DNA from: Sorex araneus
Lineage: Eukaryota > Chordata > Mammalia > Eulipotyphla > Soricidae
Direction: 5' to 3'
DNA: 64,000 bases
NCBI RefSeq assembly: GCF_027595985.1
Contig: NC_073312.1
Coordinates: forward strand, 5,541,928 to 5,605,927
Shown: one piece after another, positions 51,641 to 62,032 of the stretch
Layout: each line of letters begins with the position of its first letter
How positions within the stretch are numbered: the first letter of the stretch is position 1
Translations under genes and position numbers: made by a program
The notes under the pieces: generated by a model
Seen by the model: the letters and a program-made list of their open reading frames with translations, nothing else
Told to the model about the DNA's origin: nothing
Database searches by the model: none

Positions 51641-52243
51641 CAGCATCGGCCAAATGTGACCCCCACAGATACTTGGTCACCCCAAAGACCGCGCACGTGA
51701 CCTCCCAGTGCAAGGCGGGCTGCAGGGAGCCGCGGGGCCCGCGGGGCTGGTGACTGACACGCTCCGCTGCAGGTCCCACAGCTGAGTGCCCTGGCGGTTG
51801 CCTGCAGTAGGCGACCCCACCGGGACACGACACGGACGGCAGGGCAGACTCGGGGCGTGGTGCTCAGTGTCCGCTCTCCGAGCCTCTCCGGCTGCTGCCG
51901 CCTCCCCACGGGATGCGCTCGGGTGTTGCTGAGGAAAGCGGCTGTGCGTGAGACGGACCCCGTGGCTTTTCCTGGACACTCAGAACAGGGGACTGGGACA
52001 GTCCTGCTACACGAGGAGCCTGGGGAGTGCTGCGGCGTCTTACGGGGCCCAGGATGTCGGGGCTGAGACCCCGGGGCCCCGCCGTGCTGGGTCCCAGCTC
52101 CAGCAGCACATAGAACGGACAAAGCCGGCCACGGAGCCCACGGCACAGCGTCGGAGCCACGCACGGGCGCAAACACAAGCAAGGGCTTCCCTGGAGTAGA
52201 GTCTCTGCAAAACAACTGGGCGGCGGGACAGGAATGTCCTAAA
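51641..52243. other. Unique GC-rich noncoding DNA
   Basis: Searched for a transit-peptide exon on the minus strand; none seen. Confidence 0.4.
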
Positions 52244-52352
52244 ACTGGGCTGGAGCAATATATTGTACAGCGGGGAGGGCGTTTGTCTTGCACACGGCCG
52301 ACCCGGGTTCGATTCCCAGCATCCCCTGTGCTCTCCTGAGCACCGCCAGGGA
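52244..52352 (+). mobile_element. SOR-type SINE, 3' truncated
   Basis: Head CTGGAGCAATATATTGTACA, B box intact, ends at GAGCACCGCCAGG. Confidence 0.85.
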
Positions 52353-52902
52353 GGGGGCTAGCCTTGCAGGCGGTCACCTGTACGATAACATGGGGTTTGT
52401 CCTTTCAGACTTGCGCAGGGAAATTAGTTTACCTTAAAGCAATGTCCTTCTGTACGGACACAGGAAGAGTTAACATTACACTTTGTAACTTGGGAATTGA
52501 TTGACTCCGGATAATATTTATTCCTGGGCATCTGCTTTCTCATCTCAGTTGCCCTTAGTTCCTAGCACCCCAAAATCAGGGTACCTATGAGAGACGGAAT
52601 GGACCCAGGGCAAGCTGTGAGCTACCCTGGCATCGAAATGGGCCAAGCCACAGCGCCACAATACTCAACTATAAGTTGAGAGCACGGTCAGACAAATGCT
52701 GTCATGATCCAGAAATAACGATGAGACTAGGACCCTGCTGGGGTTAGGAAGACTAACCTGGCCTGAGGACTGTGGTCTGGAATATATAGTGAATGTCCTC
52801 AGGAAGAACCAAACTTTAAGTCTGATATATCTCTTACTGTGCTCATACAGAATGACACTGCTAGAAATATTAGAAGTAAATTTACTATAACTATTTAAGT
52901 AG

Positions 52903-53105
52903 ATTCTCTCGGTAGCTTGCCAGGTTCTCTGAAACCAGTAACAATGCTGGGTCTCATCCCCCTGACCCTGAGAGCCTCCAATGTGGCACCGCTGGGAAGG
53001 ACGAGTAAAGAGAGGCTTCTAAAATCTCAGGGCTAGGACGAATGGAGACGTTACTGAGACCGCTCAAGAAATTCGACGACCAATGGGATGATGATGATGA
53101 TGATG
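52903..53105 (+). mobile_element. RTE-tailed element, long-form 3' half with GAT tail
   Basis: Starts mid-body (TCTCGGTAGCTTGCCAGG), carries the long-form segment (CCCTGACCCTGAGAGCCTCC) and the RTE tail, and ends in a (GAT)n run. It is flanked by ATTTAAGTAG (52893-52902) and ATTTAAGTGG (53106-53115), a 9/10 target duplication inside a solo LTR. Confidence 0.78.
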
Positions 53106-53131
53106 ATTTAAGTGGATTACTAGCTGAGGAA

Positions 53132-54053
53132 GGGGAGGGGATTGTGTTTCCATCCCCCCCTCCAGCAGTGCCTCGACAGTTGAAGACAGCCAGAACCCAG
53201 CCACGGCCATGCTCAGGGCCACTTTCCACACGTTAGAACGAGCCTCACGCATGGGGGAACCAGCGGAGGAACCCAGGTGTGCAAGAGCTGGGGCCGAGAT
53301 CTCCAAGGCTACTTGGATCAAGACTGGGCCTCTTCCAACTAGATCCCTCATTTTCCAGTAGCTAGGCAGTCACACCCAGAGACTGCCCCCAGTGCCATGT
53401 AATCCCATCAACAGACAACATCCAGAGACTATAAAACCAAGTTCCCAGAAGTCTGCGGCCGCATTGTGACTGTGCGACATCTAATAGCCTAGTTCTCTGT
53501 CTTGGAGAACCTGACAAGCTACCCAGAGTCTATTGCCCACTCAGGAGAGACTGGCAAGCTCCCCGTGGAGTATTCATATCCCAAATGCTGTAACAGATAT
53601 ATACACACCTCTCGGAGAGCCCGGCAAGCTACCAAGAGTATCCCGCCTGCATGGCAGAGCCTGGCAAGCTACCCGTGGTATATTCACTATGCCAAAAACA
53701 GTAACGATAGGTCTCATTCCCCTGACCCTGAAAGAGCCTCCAATCGTTGGGAAAGACGGTTAAGAAGAGGTTGCCAAGGGGCCGGAGTGATAGCACAGCG
53801 GGTAGGGCATTTGCCTTGCATGCGGCTGACCCAGGTTCGATCCCCGGCATCCCATATGGTCCCCCAAGCACCGCCAGGAGTAATTCCTGAGTGCAAAGCC
53901 AGGAGTAACCCCTGAGCATCGCTGGGTGTGACCCAAAAAGCAAAAAAAAAAAAAAAAAAGAGGTTGCTAAAACCTCAGGGCTGAGTGTAATAGAGACTTA
54001 CTGGTGCCCGCTCCAGTAAATCGAGGAACAACGGGATGACAGTGATACAGTGA
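53132..54053 (+). mobile_element. Composite non-autonomous element with RTE tail (interrupted by a SOR SINE)
   Basis: Bounded by a perfect 14-bp duplication TACTAGCTGAGGAA (53118-53131 and 54054-54067). Order: a 5' module of about 340 bp (53132-53480, also found near 44090-44440), a diverged body unit (53490-53600), a second body unit starting CTCTCGGAGAGCCCGGCAAG (53611-53705), the long-form segment (CCCCTGACCCTGAAAGAGCC), a SOR SINE insertion (53775-53957), then the RTE tail ending GATGACAGTGATACAG. Without the SINE it is about 740 bp. It has no coding capacity, so it must have moved in trans. Confidence 0.75.
53775..53957 (+). mobile_element. SOR-type SINE inside the composite element
   Basis: Consensus copy with 18-A tail. 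Target duplication AAGAGGTTGC at 53765-53774 and 53958-53967. Confidence 0.95.
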
Positions 54054-54576
54054 TACTAGCTGAGGAAAGAAGAAAGTGACACACCCTGGATGGGATTCCG
54101 CCCTTAAGCGGATCTCCTAGTAATCTGGAGTGATCTCCTTAGATGAGATTGTTAATCTCCTGGAGGGTGGTCTTACCCCTCTTTGTTAATTTGTTAATGT
54201 CCAACCCACCTTTGTGCCAATCACCTCTGTGACTGCTGTATACACGAAGACTGTAAGAGAAGTAGGGGAGAAGACACAGAAGCAGAGCACAGAGCAGAAG
54301 AGAACCAGGGAGTCATCGGGGCCAGAAGCAGGGGAAAGAAAGAGCACAAAGCAAGTGAGAGTCAGTCAGGGTCAGAGTCAGAAGTGAGAGCGAGTGGGGA
54401 TCCGGAGAGAGAAGCAGAAGGGCTCCGGAGAGAGGTCAGTAGAGGAGAGGTTGGAAGAGACCAGAGGAGAGACTCCAGAGACAGAGACAGAGATCGAGAG
54501 ACAGACAGAAGAGGGCACAGCAGCACACAGAAGCAGCCATCCTGATCCAGTCCATACACAGCGGCTCAAGAGCACT

Positions 54577-54579
54577 GAA

Positions 54580-54648
<69 letters not shown>

Positions 54649-54800
54649 AGAGAGAAGGGGGAGAGAGTGAGAGGGGGGAGAGTGAGAGGGGGGAGGGAGA
54701 GAGAGAGGGGAGAGATGGGGGGAGAGAGAGGGGGAGAGAGAGAGGGGAGAGGAAGGGAGGGAGGGAGGGAGGGAGGGAGGGAGAGAGAGAGAGAGCACTG
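54577..54800. repeat. (GA)n and (GGGA)n tract inside the solo LTR
   Basis: About 34 GA units, then GGGAGAGA variants. The homologous LTR (57886-59085) also has a GA-rich region here but less regular. Confidence 0.95.
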
Positions 54801-54950
54801 CCCCGAGAGCCCATGAGCACATCACATCACCCTTCTGCATGCATGCACGCTTGTATTTTTTACAGTCACCCTGGCGTCGATCCCCGGCATCCCAGAGGGT
54901 CCCCTGAGCCCGCCAGGAGTGATCCCGAGTGCTGAACCGGGAGTCGGCCG

Positions 54951-55349
54951 CGAGCGGGGCCTCGACTTCCCACACACTGACCGGCAGCCAGCGGGGGAAG
55001 TTTGGAAGTTTCACCTGGGCCTCGGCTCCCACATGGGTGGGGAGGGGGAGAGCCGTCCCCAGGGGGCCGTGCCAGGGCAGGGCCCCCACCCCGAGGGGCT
55101 GGAGGGCCTGCAGGCCCGTTTCCCACTGGGATTCGGGTGCCCGCCATCTGGCTGCCCTCCGGGCCGTGCCAAGAGCCTGGCGCGGTTCCATCCCGAGGCC
55201 CGAGCACAGGCCTTGTCTGACGTCCCCCCTGGCAGACTCTCCCAGCCTCGGCCCTACGCCATAGACGAGGCGCCGCTCTGCTGGAGCTGTCGCCTGCAGA
55301 AATACACCCTGAGAAAACAGCGGGCTGAGTCCGTGAGCACTTCAAGCAC
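54951..55349. other. Unique GC-rich noncoding DNA
   Basis: No recognised exon, although it is the most CpG-rich stretch upstream of ACADSB in the window. Confidence 0.4.
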
Positions 55350-55475
55350 GGGGGAGCTGGGGAGACAGCCACGGGACGGCGCTTGCCTAGCATGCAGTGA
55401 ACCCGGGTTCTATCCCTAGGGTTCCCTAGGGTTCCCCAGGCACTGCCAGGTGTGGCCCAACCACTCCCGCCCTCA
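55350..55475 (+). mobile_element. Diverged tRNA-type SINE
   Basis: GGAGCTGGGGAGACAGCCAC head, GAACCCGGGTTCTATCCC B box. Confidence 0.65.
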
Positions 55476-56307
55476 TCTTCCCCCAACCCCCCAAAAGAGT
55501 ACAGGGCGTGTGTGGTTCTATCACCAAAGGTCTTCCTAACAGGACTGTGAAGGGTGTTTACTCGACTGCCACTTTGGACTCGGGCCTCCTGCGGTTCCTA
55601 TTCGTTCAGCCAGCTGTTCTGCTTCACTGCTCGGGTTTGCAGACCACATCTGGTGGGGCTGTGCGTTCTTCACAATCTGGAATTCACCTCTGCCATGAAC
55701 TGCCGAGGAGAGGGCTTCGTGGTCTCGGTGTTTTCAAGGGCTCGAGGACCCCCGCTCGGTATGTTGCGGTTCTTTCCTTCTCCTCTGTAGTCCGGAGAGG
55801 CTCTGCACCCGTCGTGGCGCTTACTGAGCCTGGCCCAACAGCGGTGGCTCGGGGTGCAGTGCTCCATTTCACAGGCCCGGCCTCCCGGCTCTGTCATCTC
55901 TGCTCGTACTTTCGCTGGCGTGTTCCTTGACCCTGTGCTCACGCCTCCTGTGTTTTGCTGGCGGTGCTTTCCCTGGTTTCTTGAGCTCCGTGTGCAACCT
56001 TAACGGTTCCGCTCTAAATTCCTTAGCAGGGAGAGGTTGTACAGCTCATGATTATCCGCTGGGTCCCCTGGGCCGGCCCCGTCACTCGCTCAGCCTGGTG
56101 GGTTTCTGCCTTGATTTACCCTCGTGACCGCTCCCATGTAGGGTTGTTCCCCGCGTGTTTCTGTGTGGCTGGGCGCCTACGTTAGCGTGTGCTGTGAGAT
56201 GAACTGGGGAGTACCCGGGAGACTGACACACAGAGTGACCTCCGAGGCCCACCCGTGTCGGCCCTGAGGTCCTGGAGCCTCGGTCCTGTCACCCCTGCAC
56301 TCACTAA
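55476..56307. other. Unassigned single-copy DNA
   Basis: About 830 bp without a recognised repeat or exon; moderate GC, no conserved motif seen. Confidence 0.4.
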
Positions 56308-56407
56308 GTGGTGGTGCTCAGGGGACCATATGGGATGCTGGGAATTGAACCCGGGTAGGCTGCATGCCAGGCAAACGCCTTACTCGCTGGACTATCGCTC
56401 CAGCCCC
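56308..56407 (-). mobile_element. SOR-type SINE, body truncated
   Basis: Only the head half: GTGGTGCTCAGGGGACCATA to CTATCGCTCCAGCCCC. Confidence 0.85.
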
Positions 56408-56469
56408 CTTTTGCCATTTTTTTTAAATAAAAAATTTTAGAATTTTAAACAAAGAATTTTGGGGGGGAG

Positions 56470-56645
56470 GGGGGCTGGAGCAATAGCACAGCGGGTAGGG
56501 TGTTTGCCTTGCACACGGCCGACCCGGGTTCGATTCCCAGCATCCCATAGGGTCCCCTGAGCACCGCCAGGAGTAATTCCTGAGTGCAGAGCCAGGAGTA
56601 ACCCCTGAGCATCGCTGGGTGAGACCCAAAAAGAAAAAAAAAAAG
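56470..56645 (+). mobile_element. SOR-type SINE
   Basis: Consensus copy. AGAATTTT occurs on both flanks. Confidence 0.93.
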
Positions 56646-57593
56646 AATTTTTTAATTGAATCACCGTGAGACAGGGCCTCACAAGGTTGTTCATGATTGG
56701 GTTTCAGTCGTACGACGGTCCAACACCGTCCCCCACCAATGTCATTTCCCGGCACCAGTGTCCCCAGTTTCCCTTCCGCCCACACCCAACTCTCTCTCCC
56801 CCCAGCCTGTCTCTAAGGCAGGCACCTCTCCCTCCCTCCCCCACCCCCTGGGATTACCATATAGATGTATATATTATATAGTATACAAATACATAAACAT
56901 ATACATACACACACATATATATGTATGTGTGTATATATATATATATATCTCCCTTTACCTACTTTCAACACTCAGTTCTTGTCCAGAGTGATCATTTCCA
57001 ACAGTTGCTGCATACGGGGACCTCCGCTATCCTGTTGCCTGCCCCCCACCCCGCACACACTGTGGTAGCTTCCAGCCTTTCACCTGTCCTCCTGGCCTGT
57101 CTTCTCTGGCCTTGGATATTAGTCTCATAGCATTATTTTTTAATATTCCACAAATGAACGCAGTCCTTCTCTATCTGCCCTCTCCTTCTGACTCAGCATG
57201 ATACCGAGCATGTCCATCCATGTATAGGCAAGTTTCAGGACTTTATTTTTCCCATCCGTTGTGTAATGTTCCACTGTGTAGATGAAAGCTCAATGTCTAG
57301 TTTGAGGAATGTCCATATTGTTTCCGACTAGCCGGCAATGAATGAGAGTCCCTTTCTCTCCACATTCGATCCACACCAGCATGGATTGTTCTTGTTCTTT
57401 TGGATGAGGGCCAGTCATGTGGCATGAGATGGTATCTCAGGATCATTTTGATTTGCGTCTCCCAGATGACTCATGATGCAGCGCATTTTTTCATGTGCCT
57501 TTGGGCCATTCAAACTTCTTCTTTGAGGACGTTCCTGTTCATTTCTTTTACCTATTTTTTGATGGGGTTGGATGGATTTTTTTCTTTTTTGGG
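56646..57593 (-). mobile_element. L1 3' end plus ORF2 C-terminus, degenerate
   Basis: Starts with the AATTGAATCACCGTGAGAC tail. 57150-57590 corresponds to the ORF2 end (CATGATACCGAGCATGTCC, GATTTGCGTCTCCCAGATGA). Many stops and frameshifts. Confidence 0.82.
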
Positions 57594-57821
57594 GGGGTCA
57601 TATAAAAGTTTTATTTTAATTTTTCTTAGAAGTTCCCATACTATTTTTGTATATAAGCTGAAGCATATGATATTTTACTAACAGAGATAGTATCTTCACT
57701 CCTATTCAGATAAGAACATGGTTATTTATGATGTCAATTATTTCTATTCTTTACATTAAAATATTATTTTAATATTTATGTTTTCACGTTTTTCAGAAAT
57801 TTAAAAAAATATATTTTTTTA
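57594..57821. other. AT-rich unassigned segment
   Basis: Short AT-rich stretch between two L1 pieces. I recognise nothing in it. Confidence 0.5.
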
Positions 57822-57885
57822 TTGAATCACCATGTGAAAAGTTACAAAGCTTTCAGGCTTAAGTCTCAGTCATACAATGACCAAA

Positions 57886-59085
57886 TGTGTAAAAACACAA
57901 AAAAGAAGAGGGCCCAGCGGGGCTCTTCTCTCTCCCGCTGCCGGTGTTCAGTAGTCTCCAGCCGCTTCCCCCACCCCGGGGAGGTTGATGGCAATGATGA
58001 GGCATGCGAAGGAAGGAACGGAGCCAAGCTGGTTGGTCTCAATCGCAGTTTATTCCAATCTCCTCTCTATACACTCCCGTCTCTCTTGTTGCTTCCTCCC
58101 CATTCTCGATCTCTCTCTGGATCTTCTAATATTCCCCTTTCTGTCCTGCTCGCTCTCACTTCTTTCACCTTGTGCTCTGCTTATGTGTGTGCCACTGTGC
58201 TCTCTGTGTCTGTCCCTCTGTCTCTCTGCGCCTGTCTCTCTGCCTCTGCTTCTGTGTCTTCTTCCTCTGTCTTCTTCCTCTGCTTCTCTGTCTCTTCTAT
58301 CTCTCTGTCTTCTTCATCTATCTCCCTCTTTTCTGTCTCCTTCTTCCTGTCTCCCTTGTCTTCTTTCTCCACCCCCCACCCGTCTCTTCTATCTCCCCTC
58401 AGTGCCCCACAGTCTTAGTTTATATAGCAAATTACATAGGGTGGTGACACAAAGGTGGGTTTAACATCAACAAATCAACAAAGAAGGGTAAGACCATTTC
58501 TTGAGGAGATTAACAAAATCTCATCTAAGGAAATCTCATCTAAGGAGATCCGCTCAAGGGTGGGGGTCCAAACAAGGGTGTGTCAGGGTGTGAGGTAGTA
58601 ACCTACTTAAATAGTTATAGTAAATCTACTTCTAATATTTCTAGCAGTGTCATTCTGTATGAGCACAGTAAGGGATATAAAGTTTGGTTTTTCCTGAGGG
58701 CATCTCCAGACCACAGTCCTCAGGCCAGGTTAATCTTCCTAACCCCAGCAGGATCCTAATCTCATCGTTACTTTTGGGTCATGACAGCACTGTCCATGAT
58801 CATGCTCTCAACTTGTAGTTGAGTATTGTGGCACTTTGGCCTGGCCTATTTCGATGCCAGGGTAGCACATAACTCACTGCTTGCCCTGGATCCGTCCTGT
58901 CCCTGCTTTTGGGGTGTTAGGAACTTGAAAGCAGATACCCAGGAGTAAATATTATTGGAGTCAATCAACTCCCAAGTTACAAGCACAATATTGTCTTCCT
59001 GTGTCCATACAAAAAGGACATTGCTCTAAGGTAAACTATGTTCCCTAAGGCAAGGCTAAAAGGACAAACCCCATGTTCTCCTACA
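57886..59085 (-). mobile_element. Solo LTR, 1200 bp, same ERV family
   Basis: On the minus strand it runs TGTAGGAG...ACACA, with ACCAAA on both sides (57880-57885 and 59086-59091). A TATA-like TATATAAA (58419-58426) and AATAAA (58049-58054) mark U3 and R. A GA-rich stretch lies between them. It is inserted in a minus-strand L1. No internal ERV genes are present, so it arose by LTR-LTR recombination. Confidence 0.85.
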
Positions 59086-60099
59086 ACCAAATTTACCCAT
59101 CCCTTCACCAGTGCACATGTTCCACCACCAAGAACCCCAGTATACCTCCCATCCCACCGCTGCCCCCCCCCCGCCACCGCCTGTGTGGCTGATGATTTTC
59201 ACTTTACTTTGATTACATTCAATATTTCAACAGAAATCTCACTATTATTATTTGGAATTTCCCCCCAACAATCAGACCTGCTGAAAGGCATCATTTGACA
59301 ATTTGTTGTTCCATTGCTGAGAATGGAGAGCATATGGGGTTTTGGATTTCTGATATTTTAGTAATTAAGTCCAGAGAAATTTCTGCCAGAAGTTGCATCA
59401 TTGCAAGCTCGTACCTCTGTTTAGTGGGCCTTATAAGATGGCGGTCACCAAGCTGCCGGGAAAGGAAAGGCCGAGAGAGAAAAACCTTCCCCGTCCCGGG
59501 GTGGCATGGGGCTGTAGCATAGTTCACAGTCTAGGGGCATTTCTGCAAGAAGCCGCTGGGTGCTGAAAGTTGTTAGCTGGCCTCCGGGATCATGGGCGTT
59601 CAGGAACGGAGGGGCCGGAGGGGCCGTTCGTGTGCGGCCACTCGGGGTCACATCTCTGGATGGATGTTTTCTTGTGAAGTTCTCCACTGTCTTTCACATC
59701 TTTGATATTACCCCCTTATATGATGGGTATTGGGTGAATAATTTTTCCCATGCCATGCCTTTGTATCTTGGTCACTGTTTCTTTTGAGGTGTAGAAACTT
59801 CGTAGTTTCATGTGGTCCCGTTTGTTAATTTTTGCTTCCACTTGCTTGGTCAGTGGTGTTTCATCTTTGAAGATGCCTTGAGCTTCAATGTCATGGAGGG
59901 CTGGTTTTGCCTAACTTTTCTTCCACGTACGTTTTGGATTCAGGTCTGCTACTGAGGTCTTTAATCCACTTCGATCTGACTTTTGTGCATGGTGTTAGAC
60001 AGAGGCCAGAGTTCATTTCTTTACATGTAGCCGCCCAGTTTCCCCAGCAACAAATGTTAAAGAGGTTTTCCTTGCTCCACTTCATATTTTTGCTCCCTT

Positions 60100-60507
60100 G
60101 TCACTTGTCATCCCGTTGATCTTCGATTTGCTCGAGCGGGAGCCAGTAACGTCTCCATCCGTCCCTGTCGCGTGCCAGCGCAGCCCAATGATATCTGCTT
60201 GCTCCAGGAACAGGAAGAGCCTCAAATCGTTCATTCAGGGATTTGACGAAGAAATCTGACCATCTCTTTGGTGGATGGCCACGAGGTCTTCTGACATCCC
60301 GTGGAATCCAGTCGGTAACAGCTCTAGTCCAGCGGTCGTCTCTGAATCGCATTACATGACCGGCCCATCTGATTTTTGACGCCTTGGCAAACAAGACAGC
60401 GTCCCTGATTCTTGACCGTCGACGGAGGTCAGAACTCCGGATTCCTTCTCTCACTTGAGTGAGACGTGACGCTCCTAGCATCACTCTTTCGATTCCTCTT
60501 TTTGTTT
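60100..60507 (-). mobile_element. RTE-clade LINE fragment (nematode-like), 3' end, 5' truncated
   Basis: The minus strand encodes about 135 residues of the extreme C-terminus of an RTE retrotransposon polyprotein, downstream of the reverse transcriptase domain. Visible stretches are GIERVMLGASRLTQ, IRWAGHVMRFRDDRWTRAVT, DWIPRDVRRPRGHPPKRWSD and RRYWLPLEQIED. The W-GHV-R, DDRWT and WIPRD-KR--G-PP-RWSDF pattern is typical of nematode RTE proteins. The stop codon is at 60101-60103, so almost no 3' UTR exists, as usual for RTE. It interrupts a minus-strand L1, with a short possible target duplication (CCTT at 60096-60099 and 60508-60511). The frame is open from the truncation to the stop, suggesting a young insertion. 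Confidence 0.85.
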
Positions 60508-60904
60508 CCTTACCAAAGACTAAGTGATCACATATTTGAGGTTCTGTGCCAGGATATTCAACTCTATTCCACTTGTCTGTGAGTCTGCCATGCTGTTTTA
60601 ACTACTACTGCTTTGTAGTACAGTTTGAAGTTGGGGAAGGTGACGCCTCCCATCTTCTTTTTTCCCAAGGATTGCTTTAGCTATTCGTGGGGGGGGGGGG
60701 GGGTTGTTGTTTCATATAAATTTCCCGAGTGCTTGATCAATTTCTTTGAGAAACTGTCACGGGTAGGTATCCTTACAGGGACCACATTGAATGGGTATAA
60801 AGCTTTGGGAAGTATTGCCATTTTGAATGTGGTTCTCCCAAGCCCTGAGCAGGGGAGGTGTTCCCATTTCTTTCCAACTCTCACTCAGATCTCTTTCTAA
60901 CATC

Positions 60905-61233
60905 ATGCACAAAAAATCAAATCAAAGTCAATCAAAGACCTCGATATGCAAGCTGGGTCCCTAGGTTACACAGAGGAAAATCTAGGCAGAATTCTCCACG
61001 GCATGAATCCCACAGGCGACTCTAAGGATGAAGTGCCACTGACCCAGCAAGTAGAAGCCGAGACCAACAGACCGGCCTGCATGAAACTACTACATTCCCT
61101 TCACCTCAAGGGAAACGGTGGTCAGGATACAAAGACAGCCCACAGACAGGGGGAAATGATTTGCCACTCCCCCGCCCCCCGTCTGACTTGGATATTGGTT
61201 AATACCCAAGATAGTAATGAACAGACTGTTAAA
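60905..61233 (+). mobile_element. L1 ORF2 fragment, opposite orientation
   Basis: AATCAAAGACCTCGATATGC and CATGAAACTACTACATTCCC are ORF2 C-terminal region in plus orientation, with in-frame stops. Confidence 0.72.
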
Positions 61234-61246
61234 AAAAAACACAAAC

Positions 61247-61440
61247 CCTAGGCTAGAGCCATAGCACAGCGGGTAGGGCGTTTGCCTTACACGCAGCTGC
61301 CGACCCGGGTTCGAATCCCAGCATCGCATAGGGTCCCCCAAGCACCGCCTGGAGTAATTCCTGAGTACATGAGCCAGGAGTAAACCCCTAGTGCATCACT
61401 GGGTGTGACCCAAAAGCAAAAAATAAATTTTTTTTAAAAC
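61247..61440 (+). mobile_element. SOR-type SINE
   Basis: GGCTAGAGCCATAGCACAGC head, tail rich in A and T. Confidence 0.92.
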
Positions 61441-61851
61441 TTTAAAAATAAAATTAAAAAGCAACCCGGAGGTTTCAGGATCTTTCCCGACCTTCCTGCC
61501 GCTCCCCCCCTGGCCCGCCCTCCTGCGGCCCGTGTTTGTCTTCCCTGCCTGGCACCACTCACCTTTTCCCTCCACTGGTTTTACTTCTTCTTGGTGTTTG
61601 CTTTCCGTTTACTGGGGGTGGGGGGAAGGAGTGTTGTTTTGGGCCACACACTCAGGGCGGCTGGTTTGGAATAAAATCCACATTCCAGGTGGGTCTCAAG
61701 TTAGCCTCTAGCCGGGCCCCTCTCCTCCGTCTGGAGAGACACCCCCAGACATCTGCCTGGGGCTGGGAGGCAGGTGGGCAACACCCGGCTTGAGCACAGA
61801 GTCGTGAGCAGGCCCTGAGCACTGCCAGGGGTGATGAGAAAACAAATAAAT
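61441..61851. other. Unassigned noncoding DNA with old SINE remnant
   Basis: 61770-61845 retains TGAGCAGGCCCTGAGCACTG-type SINE words. The rest is unrecognised. Confidence 0.45.
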
Positions 61852-62032
61852 GGGGGCTGGAGCGATAGCACAGCAGGGAGGGGGTTTGCCCTGCACGAGG
61901 TTAACATGGGTTTGATCCCCAGCATCCCATACGATCCCCTGAGCACTGCCAGGGGTAATTGCTGAGTGCAGAGCCAGGAGTAGCCCCTGTGCATCACTGG
62001 GTGTGACCCAAAAAATAAAATAAATAAATATT
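61852..62032 (+). mobile_element. SOR-type SINE
   Basis: GGGGGCTGGAGCGATAGCAC; (AAAT)n tail abutting the inverted L1. Confidence 0.93.

Larger units (their letters stand above)
52379..54864 (+). mobile_element. Solo LTR (1.2-kb ERV family) with nested insertions
   Basis: Begins TGTACGATAACATGGGG and ends TTTTTTACA, flanked by GTCACC on both sides (52373-52378 and 54865-54870). The 6-bp duplication suits a class II-type ERV. The first 520 bp and the part after 54068 match the reverse complement of 57886-59085. The interior is expanded by the elements at 52903-53105 and 53132-54053 and by a GA-rich run. No gag, pol or env is present. Confidence 0.82.
52353..54950 (+). mobile_element. Old SINE split by the solo LTR
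   Basis: The left part (52353-52378, CTAGCCTTGCAGGCGGTCAC) joins the right part (54865-54950, CACCCTGGCGTCGATCCCCG) through the shared GTCACC target duplication. Confidence 0.7.
57822..60904 (-). mobile_element. L1 (3' UTR and ORF2 part), interrupted by a solo LTR and the RTE fragment
   Basis: The tail at 57822-57885 resumes after the LTR at 59086. ORF2-derived DNA runs 59640-60099 and 60508-60904 (reverse of ACTACAAAGCAGTAGTAGTT and similar). Frames are broken by stops and indels. Both interruptions leave short target duplications. Confidence 0.82.

Noticed and set aside
55002..55030. Minus-strand ATG with a GTGAAA donor as ACADSB exon 1
   Set aside because: The encoded MWEPRPR does not resemble the ACADSB leader, and the donor is weak; no supporting evidence.
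52379..59085. The two homologous LTRs as one provirus
   Set aside because: They are in opposite orientation, each has its own target duplication, and no gag/pol/env lies between.
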